Part shown: piece after piece, positions 57,669 to 64,000 of the stretch
Layout of the letters: each line of letters begins with the position of its first letter
Numbering within the stretch: position 1 is the stretch's first letter
Source of the DNA: Nocardiopsis gilva YIM 90087
Lineage (GTDB): Bacteria; Actinomycetota; Actinomycetes; Streptosporangiales; Streptosporangiaceae
Assembly (NCBI RefSeq): GCF_002263495.1
Contig: NZ_CP022753.1
Coordinates: forward strand, 930,001-994,000
Length of the DNA stretch: 64,000 bases
Direction: 5' to 3'
Notes under the pieces: model-generated
Told to the model about the DNA's origin: nothing
Database searches by the model: none
The model's input: only the letters and a program-made list of their open reading frames with translations
Position numbers and translations under genes: made by a program

Positions 57669-58331
57669 ATGCGCGACACCTACCATGAGGAGCTCGACGC
57701 TCTTGGCGAGCGGCTCGTCGAGATGACACGGCTGGCCCGGAACGCCATCGCGCGCGCGACGACGGCTCTGCTCGACGCCGACCTCACCGCCGCCCAGGAA
57801 GTCATCTCCGGAGACGATGAGCTCAACCGCCTCGACGACGAGATCGAGAAGAGCGCGTTCGATCTGATGGCCCGGCAGCAGCCCGTGGCCCAGGACCTCC
57901 GGATGATCATCACCTCGCTGCACATGGCGGGGGACCTGGAGCGGATGGGCGACCACGCGGTGCACATCGCGAAGATCGCGCGGCGCCGCCACCCCGACTC
58001 CGCCATCCCGGCCGAGCTGCGCTCGATCGTGCTGGAGATGGGGCACCAGGCCGAGCTGCTCGTCATCAAGGCTGGCGAGGTCGTGGGCAACCGCGACGTC
58101 GACACGGCGCTGGAGCTCGACGCCGACGACGACCGGATGGACCGGCTGCGCCGCAAGCTGCTGGAGCGGATCCTGCGTCCGGGCTGGCAGCACGGGGTCG
58201 AGGCGACGATGGACGTCACCCTGGCCGGTCGCTTCTACGAGCGCTTCGGCGACCACGCCGTGCACGTGGCGGACAACCTCGTCTACATGGTCACCGGCGA
58301 GAAGCCCAAGGACTACGACCCGGAGGTCTAG
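57669..58331 (+). CDS. phoU: Phosphate signalling protein PhoU
   Basis: A 220-residue helical protein with the two PhoU repeats (EELDALGERLVEMTRLARNAI; MDVTLAGRFYERFGDHAVHVADNLVYMVTG) and the metal-binding E/DxxxD pattern in GDLERMGDHAVHIAK and RFYERFGDHAVHVAD. It connects the state of PstSCAB to the SenX3 kinase. It is divergent from senX3 with 124 bases between, rather than in the pst operon. A hairpin (58328-58351) covers its stop codon. Confidence 0.95.
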   Translation: MRDTYHEELDALGERLVEMTRLARNAIARATTALLDADLTAAQEVISGDDELNRLDDEIEKSAFDLMARQQPVAQDLRMIITSLHMAGDLERMGDHAVHIAKIARRRHPDSAIPAELRSIVLEMGHQAELLVIKAGEVVGNRDVDTALELDADDDRMDRLRRKLLERILRPGWQHGVEATMDVTLAGRFYERFGDHAVHVADNLVYMVTGEKPKDYDPEV

Positions 58332-58717
58332 CCAGAGGGAGGTCTGGCTAGCAGGACGAGCTCGGATCGGGGACGGCCGGAGTCATGGACACGGCCGCCC
58401 CGCTGTCAGTGGCGAATATCACGTCGTGGAGGCCGCGCTCCTTGCGCCACCGGCGATCCGGGGTCAGAGGCGGGGGCATCCGCGAGTTTTCTCGATTCCG
58501 TCAGCGGCTTCTACCCGTTACTCTGGGTAGGTACTGCGGTCGGCGATGACCGGCGAGAACGTGTGGCCGGAACGGTTTCCCTGGGTGCCGGAAGCACCTC
58601 CGGCACACTTTGTCAAGCCCTGAAAAGCGCCGCTGACCTGCGCGTACACAAACGGAATAGGTACGTTAAGTCACAGATTCATGGTACCCTTGTGGTAGCG
58701 GAAGGGGTACTTGTCAC
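58332..58717. other. 386-base region before carD
   Basis: No gene is seen. CTAGCCAGA/TCTGGCTAG (58328-58336 with 58343-58351) forms a 9-bp hairpin over the phoU stop. The 3' part is AT-richer than the surroundings (58600-58700) and probably holds the carD promoter; GGAAGGGG lies 10 to 17 bases before the carD ATG as the ribosome site. Confidence 0.5.
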
Positions 58718-59200
58718 ATGACTTTCAAGGTCGGCGACACCGTTGTCTACCCCCATCATGGGGCTGCTCGTATTGAGGCGATCGAGACTCGCGCCATTAA
58801 GGGTGAGGATAGGACCTACCTGGTTCTGAGGGTCGACAAGGGTGATCTCACGGTACGCGTGCCTGCCGAGAACGCCCAGGATGTCGGTGTTCGCGACGTG
58901 GTAGGCCAGGAAGGCCTGGACCGGGTCTTCGAGGTGCTGCGCGCGCCGCACACCGAAGAGCCCACCAACTGGTCGCGGCGCTACAAGGCGAACCTGGAGA
59001 AGCTCGCCTCCGGGGATGTCAACAAGGTGGCCGAGGTCGTCCGCGACCTCTGGCGGCGCGATAGGGAGCGCGGTCTCTCCGCCGGAGAGAAGCGAATGCT
59101 TGCGAAGGCCAGGCAGATACTGGTCAGCGAACTCGCACTCGCGGAAAAGACCAACGAGGACAAGGCCGAAGCCCTCCTCGACGAAGTCCTCACCAATTAA
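58718..59200 (+). CDS. carD: CarD-family RNA polymerase-binding transcription factor
   Basis: A 160-residue factor that stabilises open complexes. The N-terminal RNA-polymerase interaction domain has [21 protein letters not shown]; the C-terminal helical DNA-binding region has [29 protein letters not shown] with the conserved Trp for the -10 upstream edge. It is expected to be essential and abundant. carD-ispF-cysS order is typical; no ispD is present in this window. Confidence 0.96.
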   Translation: MTFKVGDTVVYPHHGAARIEAIETRAIKGEDRTYLVLRVDKGDLTVRVPAENAQDVGVRDVVGQEGLDRVFEVLRAPHTEEPTNWSRRYKANLEKLASGDVNKVAEVVRDLWRRDRERGLSAGEKRMLAKARQILVSELALAEKTNEDKAEALLDEVLTN

Positions 59201-59227
59201 TAAAGGCCACGAAGAACCACTGCATTC

Positions 59228-59710
59228 ATGGTGAAAATGCCACGGGTGGGCGTCGGAACCGACGTCCACCCATTTATGTCAGGACGTGTCCTTTTCCTCG
59301 CAGGTCTGGAATGGCCCGGCGAGGACGGCATGAGCGGTCATTCCGACGGCGATGTCGCCGCGCACGCCGCCTGTGACGCTCTGTTCTCAGCGACCGGCCT
59401 GGGCGACCTCGGCGCGCAGTTCGGCACATCCGACCCCCGGTGGAAGGGGGCCTCGGGCGCCGCGCTGCTGACGGAGACGGCGTCGCGGGTCCGTGCCGCG
59501 GGCTTCGAGATCGGCAACGTCGCGGTGCAGATCATCGGCAACCGGCCGAAGTTCGCGCCGCGCCGCCAGGAGGCGGAGAAGGCCCTCTCGGAGGCGGTGG
59601 GAGCGCCGGTCACGGTGTCGGCGACGACCACCGACGGCCTGGGCCTCACCGGCCGGGGCGAGGGGATCGCGGCCGTCGCCACGGCCCTGTGCGTGCCGCG
59701 GGACGAGTAG
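59228..59710 (+). CDS. ispF: 2-C-methyl-D-erythritol 2,4-cyclodiphosphate synthase
   Basis: A 160-residue MEP-pathway enzyme forming the cyclic diphosphate. The metal-binding motif GVGTDVHPF (Asp, His) and [15 protein letters not shown] are present, as is the trimer signature [18 protein letters not shown]. Start at ATG 59228; an ATG three codons later also fits. It ends just before a strong bidirectional terminator and converges on the DUF2637 gene. Confidence 0.96.
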   Translation: MVKMPRVGVGTDVHPFMSGRVLFLAGLEWPGEDGMSGHSDGDVAAHAACDALFSATGLGDLGAQFGTSDPRWKGASGAALLTETASRVRAAGFEIGNVAVQIIGNRPKFAPRRQEAEKALSEAVGAPVTVSATTTDGLGLTGRGEGIAAVATALCVPRDE

Positions 59711-59728
59711 AGCCGACGCGGTCAACGT

Positions 59729-59771
59729 AAACGGGGGCGGGGGACCTGTACCAGGTCCCCCGCCCCCGTTT
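59729..59771. terminator. Bidirectional terminator between ispF and DUF2637 gene
   Basis: A perfect 20-bp stem (59729-59748 with 59752-59771) with a three-base TAC loop begins with AAA and ends with TTT, so it should work on both strands between convergent genes. Confidence 0.9.
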
Positions 59772-59790
59772 CGGCCGTCGTCAGCCCCGG

Positions 59791-61518
59791 TCAGTCCTGC
59801 GGCGGCGTGGGCTCACTGCGGACCATGCGGGACGGCGGGTCTGAGGGAAACGGGAAGGCGGCCATCGGCTGTCGGCGCGGCTTGAGCACCATCGGCCGCT
59901 TCTCGAGGGGGTCGCGCTCCTCAGCCGGAGCAGGCGCGTCCTGCGGTTCTTCGCTCACCGCGTCTCGGGACGCCCCCGCCGGCGCGCGATCCCCATCCCC
60001 GCCGTCATCCGGCTGGTCCGGCGCGTGCACGGGCACGATCTCGGCCTCGTCGCTCGTGGGATCGCCCGGGATGATGTCGTGCGGGAAGCTGTCATCGGCC
60101 TCCGCGGCCGGGGCGTCGACCGCTTGGTCAGCCGGGCTCGCATCGTCCGGGCCCCGCACGAGGTCCACTGGGTGGCCGCCGCTGGCCGCGACCTCCACCG
60201 CCTCCTTGATCGGATTTCCGGAGCCGGGCGTGCGCTTCGGCAGCCCGCCCGAGTCACTCCCGTCGTGCGGGTCCTCGGGCGTGTCGCCCTCGCCGTCGCT
60301 GTCATCGGTCGGCTCGCCGTGCTCGGCGCGCCGGTCCTCCCGGCGCCTCTCCGCCTCCCTGGCCTCCTCGGCCCTGCGGATCTCCTCGATCGCCTGCGCC
60401 TTGTCCGCCCACTCGTCCTCCTCATCGGCGGGCGTCGGTGGCAGCAGAGGCTCGGCGACCAGTTCAGGGTCCGCAGCGGGCGTGGGCTCGGGCTCCGGCT
60501 CGGCGGTCGATGCGGCCTCAGCGGCCGGTTCAGCCGTCTCCGCGGGTTCGGCCTCCGGCCGGTCACCGGCGTCCACAGGGGTGTCCGCCGGGGTATCCAC
60601 GGGCCGCAGCAGGTGGACACTGGGCACCGGCGTAACGGTCACATCGTCATCAACGTCGTCATCACCGACGGTGTCGGGGGCGGGGTTCGCAACGACGTCA
60701 GGGCTCGTGCCGGAGAGAGGACCGCTCGCGCTCGCCTCCGCAGCGCTGTCGCCGCTCTTCGGGCGTTTGTCCTTGGTCTCGGCGCGGGGCCACAGCAGGG
60801 CGGGCTTGCGCCGCCGCTCCTCAGTCGGGGGTGCCTCCGCGCGTCTGTCGTCCTCGCTCTCCTCCCCCTCGCCGTCGTCGGTGTCGGTGTCCTCCGACCG
60901 CTCACGCGTCACCGCCGGGTTCGGGAACGGGCCGGTGGTCCGGACAGCGGGCGGATCGGCCTCCTCTTTCGCCGCTTCCACCAGGGGCTGTTCAGCAGGG
61001 ACGGGCGGCGGCGCGACCGCGCCGCGCCGGGGCGCCGGGGTGGCGCGGTCCTCGTTCTCGCCGCGCAGGTGCGTGTAGACCCACATGAACACGCGGAACG
61101 CGACGAGCAGGGCGAGCCAGGGGGTCGCGGCGACGGCGACGACGACCACGCCCGTGGGGACCCTAGTCTCGGTGGCGTTCAGCGCGCTCGCTCCGGCCGC
61201 CAGCAGGATCAGGGCGAGGATCAGCGCGTCCGCCCACAGGCGGCGTGGCCGTGGAGCGGCGCGCAGCAGGTAGCTGGCCCCGAACGCCATCAGGAGCAGG
61301 AGGGTGAAGCCGCCCGGGTACAGGTGGGCGTACCGCCGCTCGATGCCGCCCTGGAGCGCGATCTGGTAGATGCCGTTGTACGAGAGCAGAACGGCGCATG
61401 CGGCGATCAGCAGTACCCCGACCCCCGTCAGGGCGATGGCGGGGAGCGGGGAGCCGGTGTCGGCCTGCCCGCGAGCGGTGCGCGGACCGGTGGTTTCGGA
61501 GGAGGGTTTAACGGCCAT
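59791..61518 (-). CDS. DUF2637-like membrane protein with long acidic tail
   Basis: A 575-residue protein. The first ~160 residues hold four membrane helices (starting IALTGVGVLLIAACAVLLSY) and LYPGGFTLLLLMAFGASYLL, as in DUF2637 proteins of actinomycete plasmids and chromosomes. The remaining ~410 residues are low-complexity, Pro/Ala/Glu/Asp-rich, with a basic/coiled stretch (AIEEIRRAEEAREAERRREDRR). In plasmid systems DUF2637 proteins sit near replication or transfer genes, but nothing here supports that. The tail is unlike its neighbours in composition and is probably disordered in the cytoplasm. Confidence 0.75.
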   Translation of the reverse strand: MAVKPSSETTGPRTARGQADTGSPLPAIALTGVGVLLIAACAVLLSYNGIYQIALQGGIERRYAHLYPGGFTLLLLMAFGASYLLRAAPRPRRLWADALILALILLAAGASALNATETRVPTGVVVVAVAATPWLALLVAFRVFMWVYTHLRGENEDRATPAPRRGAVAPPPVPAEQPLVEAAKEEADPPAVRTTGPFPNPAVTRERSEDTDTDDGEGEESEDDRRAEAPPTEERRRKPALLWPRAETKDKRPKSGDSAAEASASGPLSGTSPDVVANPAPDTVGDDDVDDDVTVTPVPSVHLLRPVDTPADTPVDAGDRPEAEPAETAEPAAEAASTAEPEPEPTPAADPELVAEPLLPPTPADEEDEWADKAQAIEEIRRAEEAREAERRREDRRAEHGEPTDDSDGEGDTPEDPHDGSDSGGLPKRTPGSGNPIKEAVEVAASGGHPVDLVRGPDDASPADQAVDAPAAEADDSFPHDIIPGDPTSDEAEIVPVHAPDQPDDGGDGDRAPAGASRDAVSEEPQDAPAPAEERDPLEKRPMVLKPRRQPMAAFPFPSDPPSRMVRSEPTPPQD

Positions 61519-61860
61519 CGTGCGCAGAAGGGTAGTCCAGCAATCCCCGCTGACACGAGGTTCTGCCCGAAAGTGGCCGGATCCAGATCGGTCGGCCGTG
61601 CCGTCGGCAAAAGAAAACGGTCCAGTTCGTCGCGGATTATGCGGGGTCGGGTGACGGAAGGGTGACCGGGAGTGGGGAATGCCTCGGTTTCTTCGGACAC
61701 TAAGACGGGAAATAGATCACGTCCAATTCCCGAAGGCCGCTGAGTGGCTCCGAGGCGCGTTCGCATGGACGACCGCGGCGGGGTGACCGGAGGCGGACAG
61801 AGGTCACCGTCATGCGACGAGGCGGCCCCGCGTGGCCCTGAAACAGCTACCCTTGGCACT
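61519..61860. other. 342-base divergent promoter region before cysS
   Basis: No gene is supported, though the cysS frame is open back to 61744. TACCCT at 61848-61853 lies seven bases before the cysS GTG and looks like a -10 element; with no Shine-Dalgarno sequence visible, cysS may be translated from a leaderless transcript. Confidence 0.4.
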
Positions 61861-63264
<1,404 letters not shown>

Positions 63265-63422
63265 CCAGGATCGGCTGGGCAGAATCAGCTGACCGAGCCA
63301 GTCGAGCCCATACGGCACCATGGCAGTAGAAGCCATTCCGTACACCATCAGACCAACTGACGGGACCGTCCCAGGTTCCGGCATGCACGCGTGCGAAGTG
63401 ACGCGAGGGGGAGGCGGCGTTC

Positions 63423-64000
63423 ATGCCGGCGAAGAAGAGCAAGAAGGGCCCGACCAAGGGCAGCGGCGGCAAGGGACGTCGCTCTCTGGAGGGCAAGAAG
63501 ACCACCCTGCCCGCCGAAGAGCGGCACTGGTACCAGGGCAAGCAGCGGCGCGCGGCCAAGAAGACGGCCGCGCCGTCGGCGGCCCGTGGCCAGGGCGGGG
63601 CCCGCACCGAGCCCCACGGCCGCACGCACCGCGACAGCGCGGCCAGCGGTGACCTCCTGATCGGCCGCAACCCCGTCGTCGAGGCGCTGCGGGCCGGGGT
63701 ACCGGCCACCAAGCTCGTCATGCTCAACAGCCTGGACTCCGACGACCGCATCACCGAGGCAGCGCGCCTGGCCGGTGACGCAGGCGTGGAGATCCTGGAG
63801 GTGACCCGCGCCGAGCTGGACCGCCGCTGCGAGAGCAACGGGCAGCCGGGCGCGGCCCACCAGGGCATCGCGCTGCAGGTGCGGCCGTATAGGTACTGGC
63901 ACCACAGCGACCTCCTGAACGCCGCGCTGGACGCGGAGGAGCCCGCGCTGATCGTCGCGCTGGACAGCGTGACCGACCCCCACAACCTCGGCGCGATCGC
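63423..64000 (+). CDS. rlmB: 23S rRNA 2'-O-methyltransferase, TrmH/RlmB (SpoU) family (3' partial)
   Basis: The gene runs off the window after 192 codons. The N-terminus is a lysine-rich extension (PAKKSKKGPTKGSGGKGRR) to about residue 75, then the RNA-binding substrate domain (LLIGRNPVVEALRAGVPATKLVML, HQGIALQVRPYRY) and the beginning of the SPOUT catalytic domain (LIVALDSVTDPHNLGAI), whose Asn is the catalytic N of motif 1. It should methylate a ribosomal guanosine (G2251 in E. coli) using SAM. It follows cysS by 158 bases, as in many actinomycetes. Confidence 0.92.
   Translation, partial: MPAKKSKKGPTKGSGGKGRRSLEGKKTTLPAEERHWYQGKQRRAAKKTAAPSAARGQGGARTEPHGRTHRDSAASGDLLIGRNPVVEALRAGVPATKLVMLNSLDSDDRITEAARLAGDAGVEILEVTRAELDRRCESNGQPGAAHQGIALQVRPYRYWHHSDLLNAALDAEEPALIVALDSVTDPHNLGAI

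Overview
This window is high-GC actinobacterial chromosome. The best taxonomic guess is Streptosporangiales, family Nocardiopsaceae (Nocardiopsis or Streptomonospora type), but that is inference from gene order, not a database match. The supporting content is mycothiol biosynthesis (mshA, mshD), GlnR, Rex, CarD, SenX3/RegX3-type phosphate control, MurT/GatD peptidoglycan amidation, bS22, and a five-carbon heme pathway with a CobA-HemD fusion.

Layout. 1-2.2 kb: the 3' part of a PrsW-type intramembrane protease fused to a C-terminal WHH (HNH/EndoVII-superfamily) nuclease, followed 7 bases later by a SUKH (SMI1/KNR4) immunity gene. 2.3-8 kb: pstSCAB on the minus strand with a phased PHO-box array, and mshD. 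8.5-13.5 kb: an ArsR-type regulator, a Pro-rich surface protein, glnR, moaD, a glutaredoxin and rex with its operator. 13.5-21.8 kb: hemA-hemC-hemD-hemB-primPol, then rraA divergent from hemL. 21.9-28.5 kb: LysR, histidine phosphatase, bS22, an epimerase, HAD phosphatase, a membrane protein with an ABM-like tail, and LmeA. 28.5-31 kb: membrane thioredoxin and a sulfur cluster (DUF4395, rhodanese, DUF1416) headed by a tiny Cys-containing leader peptide. 31-36.5 kb: EamA transporter, a large unrecognised membrane protein, murT-gatD. 36.6-44.8 kb: two GIDE-like membrane proteins, ygfZ, a Fur-family repressor, nitrobindin, DsrE, gpmA, YbjN and mshA. 45-48.8 kb: secreted esterase, macrodomain, BlaI repressor and M56 protease with BlaI-like operators, DUF2516. 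48.7-55.6 kb: polytopic membrane hydrolase, two tandem zinc metalloproteases, DUF2207 protein, dtd. 55.7-64 kb: regX3-senX3 divergent from phoU, carD, ispF, a DUF2637 protein, cysS and the start of an rlmB/trmH-type methyltransferase.

How genes connect. RegX3-SenX3-PhoU (56-58 kb) would control pstSCAB (2-7 kb) through the PHO box. Rex has a perfect TTGTG-N8-CACAA operator upstream and lies directly before the heme genes, linking NADH/NAD+ to heme supply. The BlaI repressor has an operator in its own divergent promoter and a similar one before the esterase gene. The sulfur cluster looks cysteine-controlled through its leader peptide.

Least ordinary items: the protease-toxin fusion with immunity gene; a family of long palindromes sharing ends (25.2, 42.8 and 55.6 kb); an apparent frame disruption at the start of rex; and a 15-base match (14 of 15 identical) to the full Shine-Dalgarno complement at 39.37 kb in front of a 12-codon ORF.
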